A DNA stretch of 64,000 bases from Niveibacterium sp. SC-1 (lineage in GTDB: Bacteria > Pseudomonadota > Gammaproteobacteria > Burkholderiales > Rhodocyclaceae). The position numbers were made by a program, and so were the translations under genes. The notes under the pieces are model-generated. The model did no database searches and was not told the DNA's origin. It worked only from the letters and a program-made list of their open reading frames with translations. Location: positions 1,426,001 through 1,490,000 of the forward strand of contig NZ_CP151275.1 in assembly GCF_038235435.1 (NCBI RefSeq), given 5' to 3'. This document shows, piece by piece, positions 39,062 through 47,209 of the stretch; positions within the stretch are counted from its first letter, which is position 1; each line of letters begins with the position of its first letter.

Positions 39062-39382
39062 TCATTTGAATATGGACGCCTTCAAGGCTTGAGCCTCTTT
39101 GCTGGAGCGCTTTTCTTCGAGAGAGCGCTTCAATGGCACCAAGACTTCTTCAGGAAACACCGCTAGAGGCAGGTTGTTGCTGTCTAGCCAGGCCTTAGCA
39201 AAGGCTTCCTTGTCTTGCGCAAAGTACGGCGCGATTGCGCCTACCTTGTTGTTAGCTGCTTCGGCCGAGAGAATTGCAATTGCGGTGTTGGTTTGCAACT
39301 GTCTCACCTGCTGCTCTAGCCCTATGACTCTGTAGCCGAGAAAGGCCGTAAGCAAAGTAAGCACGAGAACCAGAACTTTCAT
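39062..39382 (-). CDS. Small membrane-anchored or secreted protein, unknown function
   Basis: 106 residues: an N-terminal hydrophobic segment (VLVLVLTLLTAFLGYRVIGL, about 3-22) that could be a signal anchor, then a heptad-like LEQQVRQLQTNTAIAILSAEAANNKV stretch, and a charged tail (LKRSLEEKRSSKEAQALKA). No family recognised. AAGG lies 8 nt before the ATG. Its start overlaps by 4 bp the stop of a short upstream frame (39379-39567). It is on the strand of the element's replication operon but separated from it by about 270 bp. Confidence 0.65.
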   Translation of the reverse strand: MKVLVLVLTLLTAFLGYRVIGLEQQVRQLQTNTAIAILSAEAANNKVGAIAPYFAQDKEAFAKAWLDSNNLPLAVFPEEVLVPLKRSLEEKRSSKEAQALKASIFK

Positions 39383-39567
39383 CTTGGGTACCTTGGTCTT
39401 CCGAGCTTGGCAATGGAGGCATAACGGACACGTTCCCTAGCCTGCAACTTTGCCTTGCGGCTTCGTGGCCCACAACCCCTGCCAAGGGTCAGGAGCCCAA
39501 TCGGCGTCATGCGTGATTTGACCGGAAACGGTCGCCTGGTCACGGCCTGCAGAGTGGTCTGCAGCAT
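39379..39567 (-). CDS. Possible small basic protein upstream of 39382
   Basis: A frame of about 62 codons from an ATG at 39567 encodes a very basic peptide (Arg/Lys-rich, ending GRPRYPR). Its TGA overlaps the next gene's ATG as ATGA, the coupling seen elsewhere in this element, which is the main reason to list it. No ribosome site or family is evident, and it may be non-coding. Confidence 0.25.
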   Translation of the reverse strand: MLQTTLQAVTRRPFPVKSRMTPIGLLTLGRGCGPRSRKAKLQARERVRYASIAKLGRPRYPR

Positions 39568-39650
39568 CGGTACCGACGGTTCAGACGGGAATCCGCAGCC
39601 ACCCCGCAAGCGGCTCGCCCGTTGCCATCTCGATGATTGTCAGAGAAATA

Positions 39651-39977
39651 TCAACTTTTCTCAGTGTCGATGGCTTTGGTTTTCCGTGGGCGCCCACCCT
39701 TGCGCCCGTTGATGCGGGCTTGCTCTTTGCCCGCTTCGGTTTTCGGTCCGGTGGAAGGCCCGCCGTGCCACTTGCAACGGCCATTCTCGTAAATCGCCGT
39801 CAGCTTGCACGGGGTGCCGGCCTGGGTCTTCGCGCCGCATGACATGCCTGCCAGATCGGCAGGGATCGGCGGGAAGACGGGTGGCGGATAGCTGTAGCCG
39901 CGCTCGCGCCATCTGGTGCTTACAGCGGCGTGGCGGCGCGCGAATACCTTCAGGCGCTTGCGTTTGTCTTCGGTCAT
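39651..39977 (-). CDS. HGG-STGPKT motif protein (phage/element family)
   Basis: 108 residues, basic. It contains the arrangement CGAKTQAGTPCKLTAIYENGRCKWHGGPSTGPKT, where C-x7-C, C and H could bind one zinc ion; this short module is common in phages and integrative elements, without established function as far as I know. The C-terminus is Lys/Arg-rich (GRKGGRPRKTKA), suggesting nucleic-acid binding. The ATG at 39977 overlaps the previous gene's stop by 4 bp, making it the last gene of the coupled operon. Confidence 0.75.
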   Translation of the reverse strand: MTEDKRKRLKVFARRHAAVSTRWRERGYSYPPPVFPPIPADLAGMSCGAKTQAGTPCKLTAIYENGRCKWHGGPSTGPKTEAGKEQARINGRKGGRPRKTKAIDTEKS

Positions 39978-40537
39978 CGCGCGGCGCCCTTTTGGGGGCT
40001 GAATGAAATCGGGCCGGGTCGGTAGTCCTTGCAGCGAGGCTGGCGGTCGCCCGGGGCTCCCTCTAGCGCGCACACGCTCACGGAGCGTGCGAGGAAGTAG
40101 CCCTTTGCCGCGTTGTCGTGCCGGCACAGGTCGAGTAACTCGGCGGCTGCGCCTTCGTCGTTCTCGCCGATCGATACAAGCCACCGGCGAATGCTCGTCT
40201 CGTCCTCAGCCGCTAGCAGCCGCTCGGCAATGGCGCCAGGCTTGCAGGGTTCCGCCGCAATGGCTTCTGGATAGAGCGCCAGCACCTCGGAGTGACTCGC
40301 CGCGGGCGTGGTGAAGACTTCAAGCGGATCGTGGTCCGCGAAGTGCAGCAGCCAGTGAGAGGCGAGCGACGCCGATTGCGTGAGAGCTTCCACGATTTCG
40401 GGTTTGTGCTGGCGCAGGGTGTCGGACCAGTTGGCCAGAGCCGCCCGGTCGCCGCGAACCGACAGCCGGCCATCAGGGCGAAGGGCCAGGCACAACCCGT
40501 CAGATTCCGCCGCGAGGATCAAATTGGCGGCGCTCAC
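39974..40537 (-). CDS. Element protein with TubC-like N-terminal docking domain
   Basis: 187 residues starting at GTG 40537, whose bases overlap the ATPase gene stop (GTGA). Residues 1-50 (NLILAAESDGLCLALRPDGRLSVRGDRAALANWSDTLRQHKPEIVEAL) resemble the small docking domain seen at the N-terminus of TubC and in many short proteins of phages and mobile elements. The rest is unassigned, with four cysteines (CRHD, VCALE, RCKDY, plus CKPG). A role as adaptor for the replication ATPase is only a contextual guess. Confidence 0.7.
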   Translation of the reverse strand: MSAANLILAAESDGLCLALRPDGRLSVRGDRAALANWSDTLRQHKPEIVEALTQSASLASHWLLHFADHDPLEVFTTPAASHSEVLALYPEAIAAEPCKPGAIAERLLAAEDETSIRRWLVSIGENDEGAAAELLDLCRHDNAAKGYFLARSVSVCALEGAPGDRQPRCKDYRPGPISFSPQKGAAR

Positions 40538-41814
40538 AGGATCACCTCGGCTTCGAGGTCCTCGCCCCCAAGCTGCCCTTGTGCTTCGATGTTGCCCTGT
40601 TTTTCTGTATGCGAATTCGGGGCAACTTGGGCATCTTGGGCAACTTCGCAGCCCGGGAGCGACCAAATCCAGCCACCTGAAAAGCTCGCCTTCTTCGGTT
40701 TGATGCCGAGGCGCTGGCGAGCATTTCTCAGCGGCTTTGTTCCGATTCCAGCCGCCTTGGCCTCGCGCTCAATGTCTTTTGACTGCCGTGCACCGCTCGC
40801 AAGGATCTGCCGCAGGAAATCTTCCGCCTCGTCGGTTTGCGTTCTGCGCTCGTCATCCTCGTCCGCCTCCGCTATCGCCAGAATCTCGCGGGCCTCGCCC
40901 TCGATGGGTTCTCCCCAAGTCACGCGTGAACTCGTCACCGTGCCGCCGTCCGCCTCGATCTCAGCCACGTCCAGCGCATAGGCGAAGCCCCCACCATCGG
41001 GACCGATGTTGTTCTTGGCGCGCACGAACACTCGGCGCTCGTCCTCTCCGGTGCGTTCCTTGGCCGCCACCAACACCAGGCGAGCAAGCGCCGCAAAAGC
41101 CAGAGAACCCGTAATGCGCTCCACGGGATCGCGCCCGCTCGTGCCCTTGGTGAAATGCGTCACCCCGAGCACCGCGCAGCCATGACGGATCGCGAAATCA
41201 ACGATCGGTTGCAGCCCTCGCCTGACTTCCGCGTTCTTGTGGCTGTCGCCCGCAACAGCGGACACGATGGGGTCAGCAATGAGCAATCGCACGTCACGCA
41301 GCCGCTGTGCGGCCTCATCCAGCCCGGCCATGTCCCGCGCGGGATCGAAGGGGCGCGGGCCGTCCTCGTCCCGAGCGCAGTCAATGAAATGGCACCGCGA
41401 CACATCAGCCCCCGCCGCCAGCAAACGCGGCTTGAGCGTGTCCGATGGATCATCCTCGCCAGACCAGATCAGGACGTTACCGGGCAGCGCGCAACGCACC
41501 CCGTCCGGAAAGGTACCGCCTCGGGAAACCACCGCCGCAAGCGCAATGGCAATCGTCGTCTTTCCGCAGCCCGGAGCGCCGCCGATGATGGCGAGCTTTC
41601 CCGCTGCGATCCATCCAGGCCACAGCCAGCGGACAGGCTCGGTTTGCACGTCAGCAGCACAAACGAGCGACACGACAGCACTGGCAGCCAACGGCCGTTC
41701 AGTACCACCCGACGAGAACAGTGCCCCCAGCCTGCTTCTTTGGGGACCGTCGTCCTGCCGCGTGAAGCCATCCAGCACGGACGCGCCGCGCTCGATTCCG
41801 TCAAAGGCACTCAT
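40534..41814 (-). CDS. RepA-like P-loop ATPase / replicative helicase-type protein
   Basis: 426 residues. A RecA-fold ATPase core: Walker A GGAPGCGKTTI (about 80-90), LIWSGED, Walker B VRLLIADPIVS, and VLGVTHFTKGTSGRDPVERITGS, matching AAA_25/RepA-type hexameric helicase proteins of plasmids and satellites. The C-terminal 100 residues (TDEAEDFLRQILASGARQSKDIEREAKAAGIGTKPLRNARQRLGIKPKK) look like a winged helix of primase or DUF-type. The start overlaps the zinc-primase stop by 4 bp. With that neighbour it probably drives autonomous replication of the excised element. Confidence 0.82.
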   Translation of the reverse strand: MSAFDGIERGASVLDGFTRQDDGPQRSRLGALFSSGGTERPLAASAVVSLVCAADVQTEPVRWLWPGWIAAGKLAIIGGAPGCGKTTIAIALAAVVSRGGTFPDGVRCALPGNVLIWSGEDDPSDTLKPRLLAAGADVSRCHFIDCARDEDGPRPFDPARDMAGLDEAAQRLRDVRLLIADPIVSAVAGDSHKNAEVRRGLQPIVDFAIRHGCAVLGVTHFTKGTSGRDPVERITGSLAFAALARLVLVAAKERTGEDERRVFVRAKNNIGPDGGGFAYALDVAEIEADGGTVTSSRVTWGEPIEGEAREILAIAEADEDDERRTQTDEAEDFLRQILASGARQSKDIEREAKAAGIGTKPLRNARQRLGIKPKKASFSGGWIWSLPGCEVAQDAQVAPNSHTEKQGNIEAQGQLGGEDLEAEVIL

Positions 41815-42314
41815 CGCGCATCCTCCGCGAGCGCAAGCCCGGACTGAATCCGTCCGATGGCAGCACCCAGACGGTCGCGGTCCCGCGCAGCGAGAGGTCG
41901 CCCCTCGGACACATCGGCTGCGACCATCAGCACCACCTGGCACTCGAACGAGAGCGCGCGCAGCACATCTAGCGCAGGGAACGGGCGGCGCTCGCCCGGC
42001 ATGCGATCCACCGCCAGCGGTCGCGGCGGCATCAAGTCTGCAAGCGCCAGCCCAATAGCGCCCACCACTTCATCGGCGGAGCAGCCCGCGAAGTCATGGA
42101 GCAGAATTCGCCCGTCATCCAGTTCGCGAACGGACAGCGAAGCGTGGCCGTCGTCATGTGCCGGGCAGCGCGCGAGCCAGCGATCCGGGCCGGTGCGCTT
42201 CACGCCGTCCAGGCGCGAGAGCAGGACATCGATGGCGGGGTTATGATGTGTGGAAGAGACTTGTTTTCGGCTCGCCGGGTATCCCGTGCGGGCCGTTTTG
42301 TTTTGGGGTGTCAT
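41811..42314 (-). CDS. Primase-type zinc-finger protein
   Basis: 167 residues. Residues about 35-85 (RWLARCPAHDDGHASLSVRELDDGRILLHDFAGCSADEVVGAIGL) match the CHC2-type zinc domain of DnaG-like primases, with Cys, His and a distal Cys. No TOPRIM motif follows, so it is a stand-alone or truncated primase partner. The ATG at 42314 has GAGGTGG upstream; a GTG 9 nt earlier is possible. Overlaps the ATPase gene by 4 bp and follows the AlpA-like gene by 10 bp. Confidence 0.75.
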   Translation of the reverse strand: MTPQNKTARTGYPASRKQVSSTHHNPAIDVLLSRLDGVKRTGPDRWLARCPAHDDGHASLSVRELDDGRILLHDFAGCSADEVVGAIGLALADLMPPRPLAVDRMPGERRPFPALDVLRALSFECQVVLMVAADVSEGRPLAARDRDRLGAAIGRIQSGLALAEDAR

Positions 42315-42324
42315 GTCGACCACC

Positions 42325-42549
42325 TCAGAGCGAAGCGATCAGTGCACGTATGTCCTCGATTCGCCACGCGGTCGTGCGCGGTCCGAGCTTCACGGGTTTG
42401 GGGTAGCGTCCCTCCCGCACGCCCAGCCACCAGGCCGAACGGCAGACAGGGACGATGGCGGGAATCGGGGGATTGGCGTGCGGGTTGCCGACAATCTGCG
42501 GGAGGCGAAGGAAGCCGGTTTCGGGAAGGGCGTTGGCGCTGTTGGCCAT
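42325..42549 (-). CDS. AlpA-family DNA-binding regulator
   Basis: 74 residues of the AlpA/MerR-like excisionase-regulator type: GFLRLPQIVG, then PIVPVCRSAWWLGVREGRYPKPVKLGPRTTAWRIEDIRALI, which is the family hallmark. In P4-like elements AlpA homologues activate integrase/excision or replication genes. CGGAG lies 7 nt before the ATG at 42549; an ATG 10 codons upstream lacks this. It begins the coupled replication operon. Confidence 0.88.
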   Translation of the reverse strand: MANSANALPETGFLRLPQIVGNPHANPPIPAIVPVCRSAWWLGVREGRYPKPVKLGPRTTAWRIEDIRALIASL

Positions 42550-42634
42550 GTCTGCACTCCGATGTGCTGTGTTGAACATGGCTATGGATGTTTTACCAGT
42601 TCAATTCACAAGAATTCGGAAACCTCACCTCGGG

Positions 42635-43159
42635 CTAGTTTTTGTGATTTCGCAGCTTGCTCATTGTGTTGATCGTCGTTCGATCTTGCCGTGCCCTGCT
42701 TGGGCGCTTCCCTTGCCGTGCGTAGCACTCTGCCAACGCTTCCATGTTCGTCATACGAACGCCGCGCGCCTGCGCATCGGCCTGAATCTTCAACGCTTCC
42801 CTGGCGAGGTCTTCTCGCGTGCGGTCGGGTTTGCGGCCCCTCTTCGTCTGTGGCTTCTCACTGAGGGCTCTTAGCTCCGCCATCAGTTCGGGCTCTGTCT
42901 TTCGCTTCGTCCTCGCCGCTTTTGCTCTCGCAAGGAACAGCCAACGTTGCAGCCGGAATTCTCGGTCAGATAGACGAAACCCTTCCCGCTCTAGCAACTC
43001 CGCATAAGCGCGCCATTGCTCTACCTGCCAGTCGCCGCGCGGAATGTGCTCGCACTCGGACGTCGTAGAGTCGAATTTTGGCGGCCAGCGCGTAGCCACA
43101 AGCAACGCCAGGTCAAACAGCCGATTGATTGGTCCGGTCACAGCGCCCCTTCGCGGCAT
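42635..43159 (-). CDS. Hypothetical element protein, charged and helical
   Basis: 174 residues, strongly charged, with predicted long helices (AYAELLEREGFRLSDREFRLQRWLFLARAKAARTKRKTEPELMAELRAL) and a basic C-terminus. I recognise no family. Two starts are possible: ATG 43159, with AAGGG touching the start codon, or GTG 43141 with AAGGGG at better spacing, which would shorten it by 6 residues. It lies between the integrase and AlpA-like genes on the same strand. Confidence 0.65.
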   Translation of the reverse strand: MPRRGAVTGPINRLFDLALLVATRWPPKFDSTTSECEHIPRGDWQVEQWRAYAELLEREGFRLSDREFRLQRWLFLARAKAARTKRKTEPELMAELRALSEKPQTKRGRKPDRTREDLAREALKIQADAQARGVRMTNMEALAECYARQGKRPSRARQDRTTINTMSKLRNHKN

Positions 43160-43253
43160 CCCTTGATTAGGGCAGCCGCACCAGCCGGGCAAGGGTGTCC
43201 CGGTTTTCGGCCCGTCGGCCTAGGCGCGGCATGATTGCATGCAGTGCGGCCCG

Positions 43254-44468
43254 TCAGGCTGCTCCGCTTCGTAGCGGAATTACGTCGGCACCGGCCTTGA
43301 GCGCGTCCAGATAGTCGGCCCACGTTTGCATCATCGCGCGACGCTCCTTGAGAAACTTGGTCCGGTTGTATGCCGCACCAAGCGCGTCGGGCACCTTGTG
43401 CGCGAGCTGGTGCTCGATCACTTCGGGTTTGATGTGCAGTTCTTCGTGCAGGATCGTGCGCGCCATCGCGCGAAAGCCGTGGCCGGTGATCTCTGTCTTG
43501 GTGTCGTAGCCCATGCGCCGCAATGCCGCATTGACTGCCGCGTCGGACATGGTCTTTTGCGGATCACGCCCCGGGAAAACGTAGCGCCGCGCACCGGTCA
43601 GCGCGTGCAGCTCACGCAGGATCGCCACGGCCTGAGAGGCGAGGGGGACAAGATGATCCGTCTTGGTCTTGGTCACCAGGTAGCGCCACTCGCCCTTATC
43701 CAGCTCGAAGTCGGACCACTCGGCCTTGCGTAGCTCACCAGGACGCACGAAGAGCAGCGGCGCGAGCAGCAGAGCGCACCGGACAACGAATGTTCCCCGG
43801 AACGCGTCAATGGCGCGCAGGAGATCCGCGACCTCCTTGGGCGTCGTGATGGCCGGCATATGCTCAGTCTTGGCCGGCGGGATCGCGCCCCTTAGGTCGG
43901 GGCAGGGATCGCGCTCGGCACGTCCTGTCGCCACGGCATAGCGGAATGCCCTGCTGATTTCGCTTCGGACTCGATGGGCGGTGAAGCGCGCGCCACGTGC
44001 GTCGATCCGCCGCAGCACTGCTAGCACGTCGGCGGCGCTGATATCCGCGATTGCCTTGCCGCCAAGCCAGGGGAAAACGTTCTTCTCCATGTGTGCCAGC
44101 GTCTTGAGGTGCTGCGCCGGCTCTACGGTGCTACGGCGAGATTCCAGCCACTCGCGGCAAACAGCTTCAAACGAGTTCGCCGCCCTGTCGGATGTCGCCG
44201 CTTTTTGCGCCTTGCGGTTTTCGGACGGATCGACGCCTCGCGCCAACAACGCGCGGGCTTCGTCGCGCAGGCGGCGGGCATCCTTCAGGCTCACCTCGGG
44301 ATACGCGCCATGCGCGAGCAGCCGTTCTTTTCCATCGAAGCGGTACTTCTGCCGCCAGAGCTTTGCGCCGTGCGGCTGGATCAGGAGATACAGGCCTTTT
44401 TCGTCCGCGAGCTTCCGAGCCTTCTCGGTGGGCTTGGCGCTGCGGATCGCGGTGTCGGAGAGGGGCAT
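43254..44468 (-). CDS. Tyrosine-type integrase (P4/DUF4102 family)
   Basis: 404-residue site-specific recombinase. The N-terminal arm-binding domain (about 1-90, LSDTAIRSAKPTEKARKLADEKGLYLLIQPHGAKLWRQKYRF) precedes a SAM-like core-binding domain and the catalytic domain with R (LFVRPGELRKAEW), HGFR, HQLAH and the nucleophile Tyr in GAAYNRTKFL. The ATG at 44468 sits within a TGGGGGTA repeat, one of four beside this gene, so integrase binding could control its own expression. It lies next to tRNA-Leu and reads into the element. Confidence 0.95.
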   Translation of the reverse strand: MPLSDTAIRSAKPTEKARKLADEKGLYLLIQPHGAKLWRQKYRFDGKERLLAHGAYPEVSLKDARRLRDEARALLARGVDPSENRKAQKAATSDRAANSFEAVCREWLESRRSTVEPAQHLKTLAHMEKNVFPWLGGKAIADISAADVLAVLRRIDARGARFTAHRVRSEISRAFRYAVATGRAERDPCPDLRGAIPPAKTEHMPAITTPKEVADLLRAIDAFRGTFVVRCALLLAPLLFVRPGELRKAEWSDFELDKGEWRYLVTKTKTDHLVPLASQAVAILRELHALTGARRYVFPGRDPQKTMSDAAVNAALRRMGYDTKTEITGHGFRAMARTILHEELHIKPEVIEHQLAHKVPDALGAAYNRTKFLKERRAMMQTWADYLDALKAGADVIPLRSGAA

Positions 44469-44528
44469 GGGGGTATCTTCCCTGCGGTTTGATGCTGATA
44501 CCCCCAACAGTACCCCCGTATGGGGGTA
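44468..44528. repeat. Cluster of four TACCCCC/GGGGGTA repeats upstream of the integrase gene
   Basis: TGGGGGTA at 44468-44475, TACCCCC at 44499-44505 and 44511-44517, and TGGGGGTA at 44521-44528. The last two form a near-palindrome. The direct pair TACCCCC-N5-TACCCCCG is repeated at the far end of the element (38458). They are good candidates for arm-type integrase sites. Confidence 0.75.
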
Positions 44529-44631
44529 TATTTCAATGGACTACTCCGGACGACGATGGACAAGAAAAAGGCCAGAAGCCTTGATTTGCATGGCTGTTCT
44601 GGCCCTTTCTGGACTTGCTTGAACTGATGTT

Positions 44632-44716
44632 TGGTGCCCGGAGCGGGGGTCGAACCCGCACGCCATTCGGCTCCGGATTTTAAGTCCGGTATGTCTACCA
44701 ATTTCATCATCCGGGC
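44632..44716 (-). tRNA. tRNA-Leu (anticodon UAA)
   Basis: 85 nt on minus with encoded CCA. The acceptor arms GCCCGGA and TCCGGGC pair fully, the anticodon arm is CCGGA-CTTAAAA-TCCGG with anticodon TAA, a long class II variable arm follows, and the T-arm is GCGGG-TTCGACC-CCCGC. Its 3' end is the integration target. It starts only 15 bp after the sensor-kinase stop on the same strand. Confidence 0.97.
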
Positions 44717-44731
44717 GGCACGGCCGCGATT

Positions 44732-47107
44732 CTACCCGAGGGCCTGTGCCGCCGTGCCGCCCTCCGGCGATTGCGGCGCACGCCGCGGCAGCACGATGCG
44801 CATGGTCGTGCCCTGTGGGCCGCTGTCGACGCTGACCTGGCCGCCGAGCAGGCCGGTCACGATGTTGTGCACGATGTGCAGGCCCAGCCCGCTGCCCTGA
44901 TTGCCGCGCTTGGTGGTGAAGAAGGGGTCGAAGATCTTGCGCAGGTGCTCGGCCGGGATGCCTTGCCCGTCGTCGGCGACTTCGATCTCCACGAGTTCGG
45001 CGTCCAGGCCGCGCGCCCGGATCTCCACGCTGCCCTGCGCGCGGTGCTCGAAGCCGTGCAGGACCGCGTTGTTCACCAGGTTGGTGAGCACCTGGCCCAG
45101 CGGCCCCGGAAAGCTGTCGAAGGCCAGCCCTGCGGGCACCCGGTTTGCCACGGTGAAGGGTGTCTTGCGGAAGCTCGGTTGCAGGGTGACGATGATCTCG
45201 TTGGCAAGTTCGTCGAGGTGGAAGTTGCGGCGTTGAGAGCTGGTCTGGTCGACCGCGATCTGCTTGAAGCTGCTGATCAGTTCGCCCGCGCGGTCGAGGT
45301 TGCGCAGCAGGATGTCGGTGGCGGTGTCGGCCTCGCGCACGAACTCGTCCAGCGTCGAGCGCTTGAGGCCTTCACGGGTGCGCCGCGCGAGCTCATGCGA
45401 GGCGTCGCGCAAGGTGGAGGCGACCAGCAGCGCGTTGCCGATCGGCGTGTTCATCTCGTGGGCGACGCCGGCGACAAGGCCGCCCAGGGCGGCAAGTTTC
45501 TCGGACTGGATCAGTTCGTCCCGGGTGCGGTGCAGCTGTCCGAGCATGTCCTGCAGTTCGTGGGTGCGCTCGGTGACCCGGGCCTCGAGCGTGCGGTTGA
45601 GTTCGGCGAGTTCCTGCGCCACCCGGACCCGCTCGGTCACGTCGATCATGATGTGCAGCGCAAGCGGCGGATCGTTGTGCGGAATCAGGCGCGCCCAGAA
45701 GCGGACATGGACCTGGTGCCCCTGCTTGGCCTTGAGGACGTAGTCGTAGTCCGATACCTCGGCACGGTCGAGCAGGCGTGTCCGCAGGTCCTTGTTGCGC
45801 GCCGGGTCGACGCCCAGGCGCAGGTCGCCGGGGTCGCGATCGACGATCTCCTCTCGCGCGTATCCGAGCAGGGCCACCATGGCGAGGTTGACGTCCTGGA
45901 CGATGAAACTCTGCGCATTGACGAGGCTCATGGCCACCGGCGCCTCGCGGAAGGCGAGCGAGAAGCGCTCCTCGCTGGCGCGCAGGGCTTCCACCATCTG
46001 CTGCTGGGCTTCCTCCGCCTGGCGTCGCTGGCTGATGTCTTCGACCATGGCGAGGATGCGGTCGGGCACGCTGCGTTCGTCGCGCAGCAGGTTCATGTGC
46101 CACTGGCAGGTGATGGCGCGGCCGGCGCGCGTGCGGCTTTCGGCAACATGGCGCCAGCCGCCGGCCTCGCGCCTGACGACGCGGAAGATGTCGGCCAGCG
46201 CCTGCGGGCCGTCCTCTTCCATCAGCTCGCGCACATGCTTGCCATGCGCCATCTCGCGCGGCCAGCCGAAGATCCGTTCGGCCGCGCCGTTCCAGCTCTG
46301 CACCACGCCCTCCAGGCTGATTTCCAGGATCGCGATCGGGCTCTGTTCGACGATCGCGCGCAGCTGCTGCTCGCTCTGGCTGGCCGCCAGCTCGGCACGG
46401 CGCCGCTGGGCGAGGTCGTGTTCGAGCTGGCGCTGCTGCAGCGCCTGGTGTTCCAGGGCCGCGCGCAGCGATTGCCGGGTGGCGTCGAGGCGGTCGCCGA
46501 GCTCGCCGATCTCGTCGACATGGGCGGCGGCGATGGGCGTGCCGAGTTCGCCGCGCGCGATGGCGTCGGCATGCGTGCCGAGCCGACGCAGTGGCCGCAC
46601 CAGGCGGCGGTCCAGCACCCAGGCGATCAGGAGTCCGGCAACCAGTGTCTGCGCGAGGAGCGTCAGCGCAAGCACCCGCAGGCGGCGGCCGACCGCCTCC
46701 ACCGCACGCAGGTCCGAGACCTCGACCCGCACGCTGCCGATGCGCACGCCCTGGTGCAGGATGGCGCGCTCGGTCATGAAGCTGCGACCGGTGTGCCGCG
46801 CGGGTTCATCGATCAGGACGAAGCGGCCCATGCGCGCATCCTGGACCTCGATGCGGCTGACCTCGCGTGCCTGTGCGATGGCTGCTGCCAGCGCGCTTGC
46901 GGTCTCGCGGTCGAAGGCCCAGAGCGGTTCGGACAGGCCCAGCGCAAGCGTGTCGCCGTAGTTGGCCAGGCTTTCCTTGACCGTGCGGTCCACCGCGTCC
47001 TGGTACAGGGAATGCGCGCCCAGCGCGCCGATGATGAGGGCGGGGAGCAGCAGTCCGGTCAGCAGTGCGGCGAGGATGGCACGGCGGACGGAACGTCTGG
47101 CTTTCAT
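44732..47107 (-). CDS. Membrane sensor histidine kinase (HAMP-PAS-PAS-HisKA-HATPase)
   Basis: 791 residues: membrane helix (about 9-31), periplasmic sensor of about 110 residues, second helix (about 146-166), HAMP, two PAS domains (LRAIVEQSPIAILEIS... and FSLAFREAPVAMSLVN...), coiled linker, HisKA with the phospho-acceptor in AGVAHEMNTPIGNAL, and HATPase with DDGQGIP and GSGLGLHIVHNIV. The HAMNTPIG-type H-box is typical of kinases of this subgroup. It is the second gene after the EAL response regulator (gap 102 bp), its likely partner. Signal unknown. Confidence 0.92.
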   Translation of the reverse strand: MKARRSVRRAILAALLTGLLLPALIIGALGAHSLYQDAVDRTVKESLANYGDTLALGLSEPLWAFDRETASALAAAIAQAREVSRIEVQDARMGRFVLIDEPARHTGRSFMTERAILHQGVRIGSVRVEVSDLRAVEAVGRRLRVLALTLLAQTLVAGLLIAWVLDRRLVRPLRRLGTHADAIARGELGTPIAAAHVDEIGELGDRLDATRQSLRAALEHQALQQRQLEHDLAQRRRAELAASQSEQQLRAIVEQSPIAILEISLEGVVQSWNGAAERIFGWPREMAHGKHVRELMEEDGPQALADIFRVVRREAGGWRHVAESRTRAGRAITCQWHMNLLRDERSVPDRILAMVEDISQRRQAEEAQQQMVEALRASEERFSLAFREAPVAMSLVNAQSFIVQDVNLAMVALLGYAREEIVDRDPGDLRLGVDPARNKDLRTRLLDRAEVSDYDYVLKAKQGHQVHVRFWARLIPHNDPPLALHIMIDVTERVRVAQELAELNRTLEARVTERTHELQDMLGQLHRTRDELIQSEKLAALGGLVAGVAHEMNTPIGNALLVASTLRDASHELARRTREGLKRSTLDEFVREADTATDILLRNLDRAGELISSFKQIAVDQTSSQRRNFHLDELANEIIVTLQPSFRKTPFTVANRVPAGLAFDSFPGPLGQVLTNLVNNAVLHGFEHRAQGSVEIRARGLDAELVEIEVADDGQGIPAEHLRKIFDPFFTTKRGNQGSGLGLHIVHNIVTGLLGGQVSVDSGPQGTTMRIVLPRRAPQSPEGGTAAQALG

Positions 47108-47209
47108 GCAAAGCCCTCCCGGTGCGGATGCGCGCGGCTCGCTGGCGGGGGCGGCGGCCTGTGTCGAGGCAGGTGGCGGCGCGATGCGCCCGGACGTTCG
47201 CCTAAGGTG

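Larger units (their letters stand above)
38381..44655. mobile_element. tRNA-Leu-associated integrative element (satellite-like, about 6.3 kb)
   Basis: A P4-type tyrosine integrase gene faces inward 160 bp from the 3' end of tRNA-Leu(UAA), and an imperfect copy of the tRNA 3' end lies at 38381-38404. Between them are an AlpA-like regulator, a primase-type zinc protein, a RepA-like ATPase, small coupled ORFs and accessory genes, none of which is a housekeeping gene. Parts, notably 38400-39420, are visibly richer in A/T than the flanks. TACCCCC repeats occur at both ends. No structural phage genes or conjugation genes are present, so it would need a helper if it moves between cells. Confidence 0.85.

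Noticed and set aside
38381..44655. A CRISPR array or defence island inside the element
   Set aside because: No regularly spaced repeats of 25-40 bp and no recognisable restriction, Cas or abortive-infection genes; the short repeats are 7-mers at the element ends only.
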